Source of the DNA: Porphyra umbilicalis
Taxonomy: Eukaryota; Rhodophyta; Bangiophyceae; Bangiales; Bangiaceae
Assembly: GCA_002049455.2 (NCBI GenBank)
Contig: KV918997.1
Location: forward strand, 1 to 64,000
Length of the DNA stretch: 64,000 nucleotides
Direction: 5' to 3'
Positions within the stretch are counted from its first letter, which is position 1, and each line of letters starts with the position of its first letter. Of this stretch, positions 34,588 through 46,026 are shown in pieces. Made by a program: the position numbers and the translations under genes. The notes beneath the pieces were generated by a model, which ran no database searches, was not told where the DNA came from, and saw only the letters and a list, made by a program, of their open reading frames with translations.

Positions 34588-34950
34588 ATGGCGATGAGCC
34601 GGTGGGTTCTCCTCCTCATGGTGGCGGCCGCTGCTGTCATCCATGCCGTGCAAGGCGACAACGTGACGGTGCCCGACCACGAGTCGACCCAGCCGGCTAA
34701 GTGCAACAATACTGCACGACAGCGTGAGACGGGGGAGTTCCCGTTCGACCCCTGGCACGAGTGCTGGTGTAGCGCCCCGGCGTGTGTGATGGAAACGACA
34801 ACGTCGCGAAAGGATGCCGCTTGCCGCAGCTGCACGAAGGCGTGCAAGCACGCGTGGAGGAGCACCGCCGATGCGTACAGGAGGCACGTCGCGAGTTTCC
34901 GTCGCCACCAGTGCGCATTCAAGCGGCAGGGCACGGCTGCAGAGTTCTGA
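34588..34950 (+). CDS. Small secreted eight-cysteine protein, paralogue A
   Basis: A 120-residue protein starting at an ATG in perfect context (ACCATGG). Residues 1-23 (MAMSRWVLLLMVAAAAVIHAVQG) are a signal peptide. The mature 97 residues hold eight cysteines with gaps 19-1-4-12-2-3-22, exactly the spacing in paralogue B at 46,027. Eight cysteines suggest four disulfides. The C-terminal third is basic (SFRRHQCAFKRQG). Signal peptides of the two paralogues are about 78% identical but mature parts only about 42%, lower than the surrounding non-coding DNA, which is unusual. No known family is recognised. Role unknown; a secreted ligand, wall or surface peptide, or defence peptide would all fit. 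Confidence 0.75.
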   Translation: MAMSRWVLLLMVAAAAVIHAVQGDNVTVPDHESTQPAKCNNTARQRETGEFPFDPWHECWCSAPACVMETTTSRKDAACRSCTKACKHAWRSTADAYRRHVASFRRHQCAFKRQGTAAEF

Positions 34951-36124
34951 TGGAACGACCGCCGGGCCGGACGGACCGTGCACCCCTCGGGGGAGTGGGC
35001 GGTCCACTTTCTAGGGTGTGGGTGGGAGTGCGACAACGTGGGCCAACGGTGGTTGGTGGCACACTGAAGGCAGAGGTAGAGGTGTCCAAGAAACTGGAGT
35101 GAACTCGGTTCGGGGGGCGAATAACAAGACAAGCAAGAGAACGTAGGAGAACAAGCGTGCCCCTTGGCGTTGAAGTTGCACGCTGCATCAGCGCACGTCC
35201 TGCCTGCCATCCAGCTCAAGCGCTGGTGGTGACGAACGGGTCTTTGACTCTACCGCGCCCGCCACGGTGAGGCAGCTTCCCCAACCCGCCGCTCGCCAGC
35301 CGGATCTCCATCACTACTAGCCTCTCTGCTGCGGACACCGGGCCGATACTGAAGAACCATGAGCGTCCATCTATGGTGGTCACCGCACCCCCCCCATCCT
35401 CTCTATGAACAGTCAAGCCATGAAGTCCCGACACGAGCAGCGGCGGCGAGACCCAAAACTGTCCCAGAGCACGCCGTGCTTGGCCAGCCGAAGTCAACGA
35501 CGAGAACGCACGGGAATCCACATTGATCGTGCATCACAACCCACAGTACGAACACCCACGCTACCGGCACCACGCTAGCCCGTCTGTCGACCTCGGTGCG
35601 AAGGCGGGAAAGCTGCAGCTACCACCCGTCCTCCGCTAGCCACCACCCTCCCTACGGGAAATGCCGGATCAAAAAAGCACGATATCCCAAGCGCTGGCCA
35701 ATCAGAATCCCGTATGTTGACCCGCTACCCAAAGTGGCTTGGACAGTGGAGCGCACCAGTCGAAGTCTCTGGTTTGATCCGACTTGACGATGAACAACAA
35801 TTGCTACCGACTCGGAATCAATGAGCCTGCATGAGCCACACACTGCCAACTCAAGTAGCCTGGGTTTCAGAGCATGACAACGGAAGTGGCCCACGCGACT
35901 GATCTCGACACAGAACTGTTCCATTCCTATATGAATTCGTCGCCGCTGCCAGCAAGCGAAAACCTGGCCACACCATCCCGCCTGCAACTTCAGGGGGGCC
36001 TTGTTCTCAAAACTGACGGCTTCCGCCGCCGACGGCTTCCTTCGCGCCCCGCAGGCCGTGGTCCGCGTGACTACAAGAACGCAGCCTTGTAGCACCCACC
36101 ATGTGTTTCCCGTCGCGTGTGCAT

Positions 36125-36685
36125 CCGCAGAGGCGGGGCGCAGCGGAACGGGGCGGGGCTGGGTGGGGGGGGCAGAGCAGGACTGGGCAGGGTGGGGCAG
36201 AGCCGGGTGGAGCGGGGTAGGGGGGGCGTGGTAGGGCGGGGTGGGGCGGGGTTGGGCAGCGTGGGGCGGCGCGGAGCAGGGCGGGGCGGGGCGCTGCCGG
36301 GCGGGGTCGGGTTTGACGCGGCGGGGCGCGGCGGGGCGCGGCGGGGCGGGGCGAGGCGGGGTTGTGCTGGGCGGGGCGGGTCGGGACGGGGTAGGGCGGA
36401 GTGGAGTAGAGCGGGGTGTGATGGGGCAGGGCGGGGCGGGGTGGGGTGGGGCTTGTAGATGTTGGGCGGAACGGAGCTGGGCGGGGTGGGTCGGGGCGAC
36501 GCTGGGCGGGGCGGGGCGGGGCGAGGCGAGGGAGGGCGTGTCGTTGCTGGGCGGGGTGGGGCCGGGGCGGGACGGGGTTGAGCGGGGTGCTCGGTGTGGG
36601 GCGGGGTAGGCCGGGGCGGGGCGAGGCGGAAGGAGTGGGGGGGAGCGGGGGGGCGATCAAGGAGGGCGGAGGAAGGGGCGGGAAG
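36125..36685 (+). repeat. G-rich degenerate tandem array (GGGGCGGGGT-like)
   Basis: About 560 bases built from GGGGCGG, GGGGTAGG and GGGCGGG units, with strand asymmetry (almost no C-runs on +). Dense G-runs of three to four suggest G-quadruplex potential. Long Pro/Arg- or Gly/Arg-coding frames on both strands are by-products of the repeat. Confidence 0.9.
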
Positions 36686-37049
36686 GCCAGGTTTGCAAGA
36701 ATGGCGTACAATCATCGCATCCTTCGCAGATTGTACCATAATTATGATAAATTCTTCCCATAATGATGAAACAACTAGTGCCCGGTGGTCGGCTAGCGCC
36801 TGAAGGGCACTTTGAATTATAAGACCGGACACTATTCAGTAACATGGCAGGTGTCACCATGACGACAGGACGCGCGCGTGTCTTTTCATGCGAACACTCT
36901 TCATCACACTCCTGTACTGCGCCTTCATCATGCCAATACCGACACAGCACCCTGGTGTACTCTTCCCGGTTCATCCCAGCCCAGCCCACCTGTATGTCCA
37001 AGCACAGCTCACCCCACTACAACAACCGCACATGCCCCACCCCATACAC

Positions 37050-37485
37050 TCCAACCACCGGACCCTACCCACATCCACGCCATCCGAACCCGCCTCGCCT
37101 CGCCTCTTACACACTGCACACCCTACCGACCCCGCCCTGCGCCCACGCACACCACCCCAACCCACCCCGCGCCGCCTCCTACGCCCCCCACACCCCCACC
37201 CCCCCACCCCACCCCCACCCACCCCCCCACCCCACCCCCCCCCACCTCACCCCACACCCCCCCACCCCACACCCCCTCCACCCCACACCCCCCCACCCCC
37301 CCCCCCCCCACCTCACCCCACACCCCTCCCACCCCACACCCCTCCCACCCCACACCCCTCCCTCCCCACACCCCTCCCATCCCACACCCCCCCACCCTAC
37401 CCGCACCCACCCGACCCCGCCGCGATCACGGCACCCCACCCGACCCGGGTCGGCATGGGTACCCATGCCCCCCACCCCACCCACC
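37050..37485 (+). repeat. C-rich degenerate tandem array (CCCCACC-like)
   Basis: About 430 bases of CCCCACCC, CACACCCC and CCCCCCAC units, the opposite strand bias to the array at 36,125. Together the two form an imperfect mirror inside the same TIR element. Open frames here (Pro/His/Thr-rich) are not genes. Confidence 0.9.
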
Positions 37486-38696
37486 AACGACGACCACCGC
37501 TGAGACTACTTTTGGACGAAATAATTCTGTCATGGGGGCTGAAATTCCGACCGACCCGCACTTCATGTGCATGCCGTGTCATGAATTCCTCTAGTGCCTG
37601 TGAACACTGGCCCAGTGGCTGAAATCGGGTGTGAAAGCTGACACTGTTGAACGATCAGCAATCCGGGGTGGTCGCAGACGGACAAAGTAGCCTGCAAGCG
37701 TCTTTAAGAGAGTAGATGAAAGAGCCACAAGAACATGTATTTAATGTACTTGTTTTCACAATTGGACAGCCGTTAAGGCAGGCGGCGTAGTCATTCGTCA
37801 TTGTGTCGCGGTGATGACTGGACCGAGACCGCCACCAACGACAGCTGACACAGCTCAGCAAGCAGCGAGGGCACCCAGACAAGCCGACACGGCTCAGCCG
37901 TTTCGGCTGCACTGGCGTGTCACGGATGCTGCCTGAGAGGCCAGCAACCCCGCTGTGTACAGATAAACAGGCCCGTCCGCCACTCCCGCTACGCATCCTC
38001 GATGCCTTTAGGTTTTTGACAGAGCCGCCTTCGACAGATCCGCCCCGTGCCACGAACTGAGTGACATGGCTGTTTCCAACGAAGTGCCAGGCCCCAGTGT
38101 TTGTGGCTTCAGCTGACCACTGACATGCCAGCCCATGCACTTATGTACGTGTGATCCTCATGTTGGTACTTATGTTCCGGTATATCTCGACATTACTTTG
38201 ATAATGATGCTCATAAGATCCATGCTTCGGATCATTGTCGTCTAAAATTGGGGTCGAAACAAAGCATGATAATTATGACGTCACAACCCTGAGGAAGGCG
38301 GGCGTCCCGGCTGGTGGGGGGAGGTGCGGGGGCAAAGCGTGCGCCGCCACGCAGTGTAAGATAAAAACTTTCCGCGACACGTTTGTCAAACCTATCTGTC
38401 TTCCATTGGCCACGACACAGAGGCCAGGCCGCATCATGGCGTCAAGGGGGGGCATGCTATTCGTCGGTTCATAGTCCCAGGATCAACAGCAGCCATGCAA
38501 TCAAATCAATGACAGCCGCACAATAAGTCAGGGTGCGTCACAGACCCTTTCCGGAGTTCCATTTGGCGTGCTTATTGTATCATCGGGCCAATGGGGAGCC
38601 TCCCACGGTCTCACCCCCGGTTCCCAACCTGGTGGGGTATCGAGCTTTCCTAAGCCTAAGAGATCGTGCTTTTTTGATCCGGCATTTCCCGTAGGG

Positions 38697-39880
38697 TCGG
38701 CGCGTGCCACCTCAGAAAGATGGTCCGAAGGAATGCATAAAAAAGGCATATCATACGAAAGCACCGATGCAAGCCGATCCCCTCCAGGAGCGCCACTGTG
38801 CCTTAAAAACACATCGCATCCCGTCCCTGCTGGCTCGCCGCAACCCCCACTCCTTTCGCTCTGCCGCAAACGTCGGCTGCGGCCGCGCCGCCAGCCACGC
38901 CGGGCGGCGGCGTCGCCACCCGCCCCATCGCCTGGGGCCGTCCTGCCCCCCTGCGACACCCTTTCCCCTCCGCTCGACGCAGAGACCACGCGGATGGCAA
39001 CAGGAAATGACTGCGGGCTGCTAGGAAGGCGACGCGGGGGCTCCCCACCGCCCGCCGCTTGCTCGTGAGCGACAGTACATGGCACAGCGGCTCGCTCACC
39101 CGCCTACACGCCCGCGAGGGGGGCGCGGCCGACCCGACCATCTGGCCCCAACGGGCGACATGCGCCGATGACAATTGCCACGCGCGGGAACCCCCCCCAC
39201 CCCCTCTCCTTCTCAAGTCTCCGTACCCCGCACCCCGCCACGCCACGCTGCCCCGCCCCGCCGTTCTCCCCCCCCCCCACTGCCAGCGGTGCGCCGCCTC
39301 CCGCTTGCGCCTTGAGAGCACGGTCAACGGCGACAGACCGCCGCGGACCTGCCGTCCGCCGTCGGCCACGGCTGCGGCCAATGCCAGTGACGGCCGCGCG
39401 CGGGCGACGCCCGCTCTGGGTGCTTGCGGCCGCCGTACCCGCGCCAGCGGTGGCCGCCGCATCCGTCCCTGCGCCGACAGCGGTAAGCTTCCCGCCTGTG
39501 TCCGCACCGCTGTGGTCGCGGCCGCCGCACGTGGCGCCCCGCAGCGTGGCACCAGGCGACGACGCTGCTTCGGCGGCGGCAGCGGCGCCAGCACTGTGCG
39601 TCGCCCGCCTCCGCGCGGTGGCCGGCCGTCGGCCGCCTCGCAGTGAAGGGGGCACCCGCGCGGCGGCCGCATCGGCCGAAGGCGTCGTCAGGCCCCGCCT
39701 GGCAAGTGCAGCCGCGGCTGGGGCGGCGAGTGGCTTGCCATCCATGGCAGCATGATGCTGCACTCCTCTACGCATGCAATCAGCACTTTCATGAACAATC
39801 ATCACATGCTGGGAAATACAACGAAAAGCGAAACGAACTTATCACAGACTTGTAGCACAGTTATCAGTAAGACCACGAGT
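38697..39880. other. No supported gene
   Basis: About 1.2 kb. The 38.8-39.75 kb part is GC-rich with long open frames on both strands; one plus-strand frame (from about 39,381) is Ala/Pro-rich with a hydrophobic start, but nothing supports it as a gene. Confidence 0.45.
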
Positions 39881-39884
39881 AACA

Positions 39885-40125
39885 CCCCGATTAACACCCC
39901 CCAGTAACATCCCGGTAACACCCCGGTAACAACCCGTAACACCCCGAATAACACCCGGGTAACTCCTCGAGTAACACCTCGGTAACACCCCGGTAACACC
40001 ACAAGTAACACCCCGGTAACACCCCCAGTAACAACCCGGTAGCACCCCGGTAACACCCCGGTAGCACCCCGGTAACACCCCCAGTAACACCGCAGGAACA
40101 CCCCGGTAACACGCCGGTAGGCTTG
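39885..40125 (+). repeat. Minisatellite, 11-bp unit GTAACACCCCG
   Basis: About twenty imperfect tandem copies of an 11-base unit, with variants such as GTAACACCCCCA and GTAACAACCCG. On the minus strand it reads as Cys-Tyr-Arg-Gly-Val-Thr repeats in all frames, which explains the open frames there. Not a telomere repeat. Confidence 0.93.
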
Positions 40126-40942
40126 TATTTCACGCCCCCAAACCTGGGGCGTGTGGGCGTGTCACGCTCGATCGTCGGGAAAGTGTACCACCTATACTAG
40201 GGGGCGTACTAGAAAAGTGTGCTGGCGTTCTCTAAATTCGCCCCAGTACACGATATATGTGCCGTACTGGAGGGCGATCCTTCACAGTGTGGGCTTATAT
40301 CAGTATAGAAACAAGATTCGCATTTAAGCTTCCTGGTGCACACTGACACTGCGTCAACGACGTGTCTGGGGCATGAAGCTGGCACGGGACGGCGTCACAA
40401 AGAGCCCTCTGAGGACTTCTCGGGCCACGAATGCGGTCGCCTCCCGACGCCGAGCGTGGCGAGCCAGATGAGCCCGACGTAGCGCCCGAAGGGACATCTA
40501 CGCAGCGCGCTGAGAAGCGCTCTGCTGCTGGTGTGCGAGCAGTCCACGTGACGCTGCATGGGTCGAGTACGTCGCAGCATGTATGATGGTGTACGCAGCG
40601 CATCCACCCTCCCCGTGGCGGCCCCCTGGGCCCCTGGCCCCCCTCGGACGCTCTCTCTCGACGGTCCCTCGCACCCAGACCACGCCCTGCTTCCCCCCTC
40701 CCCGGTCGCCTCCGCTTTCCTCCACGCCCTCCTTCCCGGCACCTCCGCCATCCTACGATAGCCATGTCGAATCGATGGGTACTAATGCAGACAGCAGACA
40801 ATAGCACAGAGAGCATGCCACAGTAGCAAGACACCAGTATACAGAAGGGAGCCACAGTATCAAAACAGCAGGACACAAGCGGGACTTAAGAAGCAAGCGC
40901 CAGTACAAAGAACACAGTACAAAGAACACAGAAAAATAGAGC
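40126..40942. other. No supported gene
   Basis: Mixed sequence after the minisatellite. A short inverted CCAGTAC/GTACTGG pair lies near 40,245-40,275. A GC-rich patch at 40.6-40.75 kb has Pro- and Arg-rich open frames only. Confidence 0.4.
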
Positions 40943-41330
40943 TCAAACGCTCCCAGCCTCCTCTGACTCCGCCTCGTAGTCCAAGTCGGACTCATCGGTG
41001 CCACCGTCGTTCGAGGCCTTCATCCGGCGCACCCACTTGGTGCGGGGCCGCCGCGGCCCTTCTCACCCATCGACAGATGGGCCTGGCGACAGCGGGCGCC
41101 ACGCCCACCATGGGGGCCACCCCCACCACACCCGCTACCCACGCCATCCCGACCGGTTGGCCCAACGCCACCATCCCCACGAGTCCCACCGCGTGGCACT
41201 TGCTCACGGTCCTCACTACCCGCATCACTCGGCGCGCCGCCACCGCTTGGTGCGCCATAAGGCTCGCCACGTGGGGAACACGCGCCTTCGTCGCTGTCAA
41301 CGACAGTCACTGCAGACTTCTGCTGCTCTA
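40943..41330 (-). CDS. Unrecognised gene fragment with acidic tail
   Basis: The minus strand reads RAWVEQQKSAVTVVDSDEGA, a Gly/Arg/Pro-rich stretch, then TKWVRRMKASNDGGTDESDLDYEAESEEAGSV and a stop (40943-40945). The ordinary composition at both ends and the acidic terminus look coding. The two parts are in different frames, so an intron (a GTGAGA donor lies near 41,070) is likely. Upstream exons may continue to about 41,560. No family is recognised; acidic tails also end the recombinase and pogo genes in this window. Confidence 0.35.
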
Positions 41331-43658
41331 CCCAGGCACGAATGACCTGAGCCAGCTAGCAGCTCGATGCCCAACTACATCGCGTCTGGCCCCAAACAGG
41401 GCCCCCAGAATGGGCTCTTCATTCAGCATGCCACACGTTGCGCCTCTAGATTCCCCAATTGGAAGATGGGATCGACGTTGCAGGGTTTGCTCTGAGGGGG
41501 AGCGGCCGGCCGAAACCGTGCGGGAAATGAAAGAGGGCGCATGTGCAGCAATGAGCCTCAGAGTGTACTGAAACAGAATCTCGGAAACGTAGAGAGCGCT
41601 ATGCAGGAGTAAACAACGAAGCGAAACAAGCAAATAAAGAACAACCCCATCCGAGAGCAACTCCGTCATGTCCGCATCGACATTATGCCACGCCAAATAA
41701 GTCATGACCCCCCTACCCGCGATCCACCGCCACTGCAGTGATAGCTGTCGCCTGGGCCCGAAGTCGCCAGCCGCGCGGGGTGGAGGATCGCCCACCCGCT
41801 CCGTCCCCTTGGTGAGCCCCGCCTCCCGCCGCGCACGCCCTTCTCCACGAAGACCGCACCGCGTCGGCCGGCGACAACCGCAGCAGCGGTCGAGCCACCG
41901 CCCCCGCCGCGCCGTGTACCGCCCCTCCCTCGAGGAGCTGGCCCCTCCGCAGAGCTGCCACCGCCCACCCGTAATGCCCACTGCGGCCGCCGCCCGTGGG
42001 CCGCGCGCAATCCGCGCAGGCGGCGTATGGGCGCGCCGCCCCACGTCCACCGGCCGACAGGCGGAGCACGGGCGGACTGCCGCACGCCCACCCGCCCGCA
42101 CTCCTGTACGTAACAACAGGCTTAATGACTAGTCGATGGGGGACGGCGGCCGCCCAGACGAGCGGCTCTAGCCGCCGACCGCGGCACAAGTGGTTGCACC
42201 CTCGGACCTCCCCCCACCAGCCACCTCCTCACGACAGGCGGCTGTTGCTAGCCGGCTGATCCCATTGGCGCTTCGCCGCCACCAAAGGCGGTGCAACTGA
42301 CCGCGGCCGCCGCCGCTGCTGCTGCGGCGGCCATCGCCGCCGCGTGCCACCGCTAAAGCACACCATTGCCGCCGAGCACCGTCGCAAAGCGTCGTGGTTC
42401 GGGCCGCGATCCGCCCAGGGGGTGGGGGAAGCGTCTGTGTAGAAATCGAAGGGCGTACAAACAACGTACAGCGTATGGCTTAAAAAGCGAAGACAGCTGG
42501 TCAGCAATCTGTCTCAGTCTTGGGGCGTCGAAGACGTCTTCTCACCGTCTCACGAGCGCCTCACCAACAGTGAAAACCGTCGCTAACAGACCTCTTCCCC
42601 TCTGTAGACACAAGCTGCCGCCAGACGTACCATGAATCGAGAACCCCTCAGAGCGGTGAGATGCGCAGGCGGTGCACAAAGCTATAAAAGCGTCGTGACG
42701 AATCAAGCCACGTCGATGGTATGGCAACGGGGATATCATAGACCTGCTTCGACACGGACGCCGTCGACGACGGCGGTGGGCACCACTGCTGAGCGGCCAT
42801 GCGGCCGATGGAACAGCGCCCGCTCGGCCGGGCCATCTGGAGGGGGGTGGGGACAGCGCCTCGAACCTCCTCCAGCCTCACCCCCCAATCCGCCCTTGGA
42901 GACCAGTGTCGGAAGAGCGCAACCACATATCTGGCAATGCCACATGACAATCACAGCGCGACGGATCGCCCGTCCCCTCCCTCCCCCCATATTCTGGGGC
43001 ATTTTGCCACTGTAGCACTCATCCACGCGCGTTTCAGGCCGCCCCAGCCCGCATCCGCGTCGGCATCACAACGATGGCCCACCTGTCGATTCCATCAGCT
43101 CCTGCACTGTCGGAGTGACGGACCCCGCTCGATCGTGTCGACAGGCCGCATTGTCCGCGCACGGCCCTCACCAGCCGCCATCCCTCCTTCTGGCGGACTG
43201 GGCCAGTATCGGCGGGGGCAGCGCATCGCGGGGGCCCTGCGGACAAAAATCTTGCGCCTCGCGAGATCTCGCGTCATCCGCCACCGCACCTCGTGATCCC
43301 AGCCTACACGTGGCAGCTCTGGCGATCGTCATTTCACCGGTTTGAGAGTGCCAGAAGCCCATGTTGGACGCCGAAATGGCCAAATTGGGCCAATCTCCGT
43401 CCGAAGCGGCGTCAGACGTCCAGATAGGAGGCCTGCTATCTGGACGATGAGATTCTATCCAGACTCGATTAGATTCGTTTGAGATGTACTTACCATGGAA
43501 ATCTAAGTGGCCAGATGGGCGTTTCCGGACCAGACGGCTTCGTATTATTGCTAGCACGGCGTTTCCCGACACGTCGCAGCGAATATGCCACGTTTCGGCA
43601 ATATGGCGCATATCTCAGGTCGTATCGGTATTGTTGGATCCGCCCTTACTCACTTACG
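41331..43658. other. No supported gene
   Basis: About 2.3 kb. It has a GC-rich block at 41.75-42.4 kb with Arg/Ala/Pro-rich open frames on both strands and mixed sequence elsewhere. No domain, repeat structure or RNA gene is recognised. Confidence 0.45.
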
Positions 43659-44290
43659 TATGGTGCGTGTCCCAAAAATGAGACATGGCGGTTTTTTCTT
43701 TTTCTCTCGGCCCACTGGCCTTCTGCAACGGTCCGATAATGTAATGTGACCCTCTCGGTCCCACTGTGATTCCAGAACAGCTCCTGACAGTGTTAGCAGA
43801 GGTGGCACATCCTGACGTGTCATGGGGGAAAGTGTCATTCATTGCAACTTCGACAGGTGACGATCACGCGGCCCAATCAAATGCACAGATACTAGAGCAG
43901 GCATGTGCTGACAGTTTGTGCACGAAGAAAAGGGCACCATCTTACCAATAAAAACGTGAAAAAGACCCCCATGTAGCCCCCTGTCAGGAAAACACGATTT
44001 GGGACACCCCTCTTCGAAGCTCCAGTTAGCACATGAGCTTTGGCGTTGCAAACCTTTAACCCCAAGAACCTGAAAAAGACTGGCTCCAAGATCGGGGCTA
44101 TCTGAGAGGTCCACAGAACAGGGCCCACAGGCGGGTATTAAGGAGTTGTCAGCCACGCACGCGTCGGGAGAGGCTCTTTCCATGGAGGCCAGTCGAGAAA
44201 TTTCTCGCACCCCACGCCGCCTGCCCCCGTGCAGTGATGTGTCAGTCCTTCAGAAAACGCGCATGTCTCATTTTTGGGACACGCACCATA
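43659..44290. mobile_element. Short TIR element, TATGGTGCG family
   Basis: A 632-bp element with perfect 29-bp inverted repeats that start TATGGTGCGTGTCCCAAAAA and begin and end with TA, consistent with the Tc1/mariner superfamily. It carries no transposase. Its ends differ from the TATTGC family found elsewhere in the window, so a second transposase type is implied. It lies just left of duplicated unit copy B. Confidence 0.85.
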
Positions 44291-45124
44291 GCACTTGATC
44301 TTGCATTTGAATGAGCAACGGCAATCTTCGAATGTCTTCAGACAGGTGATGGTGAGCACAGGCGGTTTTGGCCATTCTGACTTCAGCCCCCCTCAGGACT
44401 CGGGGGGGTCCAGCTTGGGCCTTCTATCAACGATCGACAGACCAATCAGATCCCCTGTCTTAAGTCTCTCCAGGCTCCGGGTTGCCGATCTCTGGTGCGG
44501 GGGGGCCAGGGGGGTCTGCCAAACACCACCGCCGGTGCCGCGGCGATGGGTGACGCGCGGTCAAAGGCCTGCGGGTTGGACTTCTCCGGCACGCGGGCGG
44601 GTGTGGAGACGGCCGCCCGCACCCCACCGCCTCGTGCGCCGGCCCTCGCACCCGCCCCCCTCCCGGTCGTCCGGTCAACACTCCCGTGCTCGATGGAGCA
44701 TCCAAGACGCGGCACCCGTCACAGACAGCGGTTGCGGTGTCCAGCGCACCGTTCCCCGCATCCTCCACCCGTTGCAGGCACCCGTTCCGCATCCGCCTCT
44801 TGATTACCGCGGAGAACGGCACCGTCGGCGTGCGGCACCGCCGGTGTGTCAGCGGGTCGCGCGCGCCGTGGCCGCGGCCCCGCCCGACGCGGGGCCAATC
44901 AGACCCCTTTCCACCACGTGTCAGAACATCCGGCGGGGCCCCCGATGCCGCGTCGCGTTTACTGTACAGCGTGGCCCCACAGAATTCGGCGTTCTAGAAA
45001 CGTAGACACTAGGCCACGTCAGGATGCTGAATCCTGTGTGCATGTCAGCACAACCCTTTTCCCAGAGGCCGCACGAGCACATGGCATGGGGTATTCAGAG
45101 GGGCTTCTTGATAACTTCTGACCT

Positions 45125-45152
45125 CGAAGGTTGTCTGCATGGACAACCTTCG
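45125..45152. other. Perfect hairpin in the copy B insertion
   Basis: An 11-base stem (CGAAGGTTGTC) with a six-base loop and its exact complement. It lies in the stretch that interrupts copy B. It could be the footprint or end of an inserted element. Confidence 0.5.
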
Positions 45153-45434
45153 AATCCAACAAACTGCAGGGCGGCCCTGTACCCGCTGCCCGGCGGGCCA
45201 CCCAACCCGCCCTGACGCCGTCTCCCGAGCTATGGCGGCGGGCCGCCGCCGACGGGCCGAGCCACGCCGACGGAGCTCTCCCGCGACGTCGCGGCCAGCG
45301 CCATCGCACGGCTGACGGCGGCCTCTGACCGCGCGGGGCGGTCGCCCCGTGGGGTGCTGGCACCCGCCCGTGCGACGGCACGGCCGCGTCGCTGAGGCGC
45401 GCGCGACTGTGGGAAAGGATGCCCACTATCCGTG

Positions 45435-45442
45435 TATAAGAG
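45435..45442 (+). promoter_or_regulatory. Extra TATA box, promoter copy B1
   Basis: TATAAGAG inside the first of two tandem promoter segments of copy B. It is 592 bases before the paralogue B start codon, about 306 bases upstream of the second TATA. It keeps the copy A form of the motif. Confidence 0.5.
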
Positions 45443-45740
45443 TCGCGCGCGTCCCCCGCGGCCGCGGCACGTGCACCCGCCGCCCGGCGGGTCATGAGGT
45501 GATCACCTGACCCGCCCCGACGCCGTCTCCCGAGCTATGGCGGGGGGCCGCCGCCGGCGGGTTGAGCCACGCCGACGGGGCTCTCCCGCGACGTCGCGGC
45601 CAGCGCCAGCACACTGCTGACGGCGGCCTCTGACCGCAGGGGGCGGTTGCCCCATGGGGTGCTGACACCCGCCCGTGCGAGGGCGCGGCCGTGATGTAGA
45701 TGCGCGCGCGCCCTTTGGGAAAGGATGCCCACTCTCAGTG

Positions 45741-45748
45741 TATAATAG
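45741..45748 (+). promoter_or_regulatory. TATA box of secreted-protein gene, promoter copy B2
   Basis: TATAATAG, 286 bases before the ATG at 46,027. The distance is almost the same as in copy A (288). This is the likely active TATA box of paralogue B. Confidence 0.6.
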
Positions 45749-46026
45749 TCGCTCCGCTGCCGGCCGGTCGGGTGACAGCGGAGTGACAAAGAACCCAGCG
45801 CTCAGTACCTTGCCAGAGGCTCTGTTCTCTTCCAACTCGTGTGCCTCGTCGCGTCTGTACGCTGCTTCTTCCATCTCGCTAGTTAGGGGCCACTGTTCGA
45901 CTCCGCGGCGGACAGGGCGCGGGGCGTGACAACGTAGGAGCCATTCCATACACTGTGGTGGTGGTGCTCCTACGGTGACGGCCGTGCGACTCGACTGCTC
46001 CGTCAATCCGGGTGTCGGCGCGCACG

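Larger units (their letters stand above)
33540..35565 (+). repeat. Duplicated unit, copy A
   Basis: About 2 kb that aligns by eye, in the same orientation, with 44,525-47,090. Shared landmarks in order are a GGGTGACGCGCGG block, a GGGGCCAATCAGA CCAAT-box segment followed by TTTCCACCACGTGTC, a promoter segment with GTGTATAAGAG, the small secreted-protein gene, and a long downstream region ending near ATCCACATTGATCGTG. Non-coding parts look roughly 75-85% identical. The copies are about 11 kb apart with a TIR element and other DNA between. Confidence 0.85.
35650..38696. mobile_element. Large TIR element with G-rich and C-rich arms
   Basis: Perfect 34-bp inverted repeats lie at 35650-35683 and 38663-38696; each reads inward CCCTACGGGAAATGCCGGAT. 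Between them is 3 kb without a recognisable transposase. A long G-rich tandem array on the left and a C-rich array on the right fill much of it. I do not see a target duplication, so the superfamily is unknown; TIRs starting CCCTA recall piggyBac, but the flanks are not TTAA. The element sits just after duplicated unit copy A. Confidence 0.65.

Noticed and set aside
36125-37622. Long open frames rich in Pro, Arg, Gly or His on both strands
   Set aside because: They are produced by the G-rich and C-rich tandem arrays; every frame is open and none has a start context, domain or splice pattern.
39802-40133. Minus-strand frames with Cys-Tyr-Arg-Gly-Val-Thr repeats, resembling a repeat protein
   Set aside because: They follow directly from the 11-bp minisatellite, which is open in all three frames.
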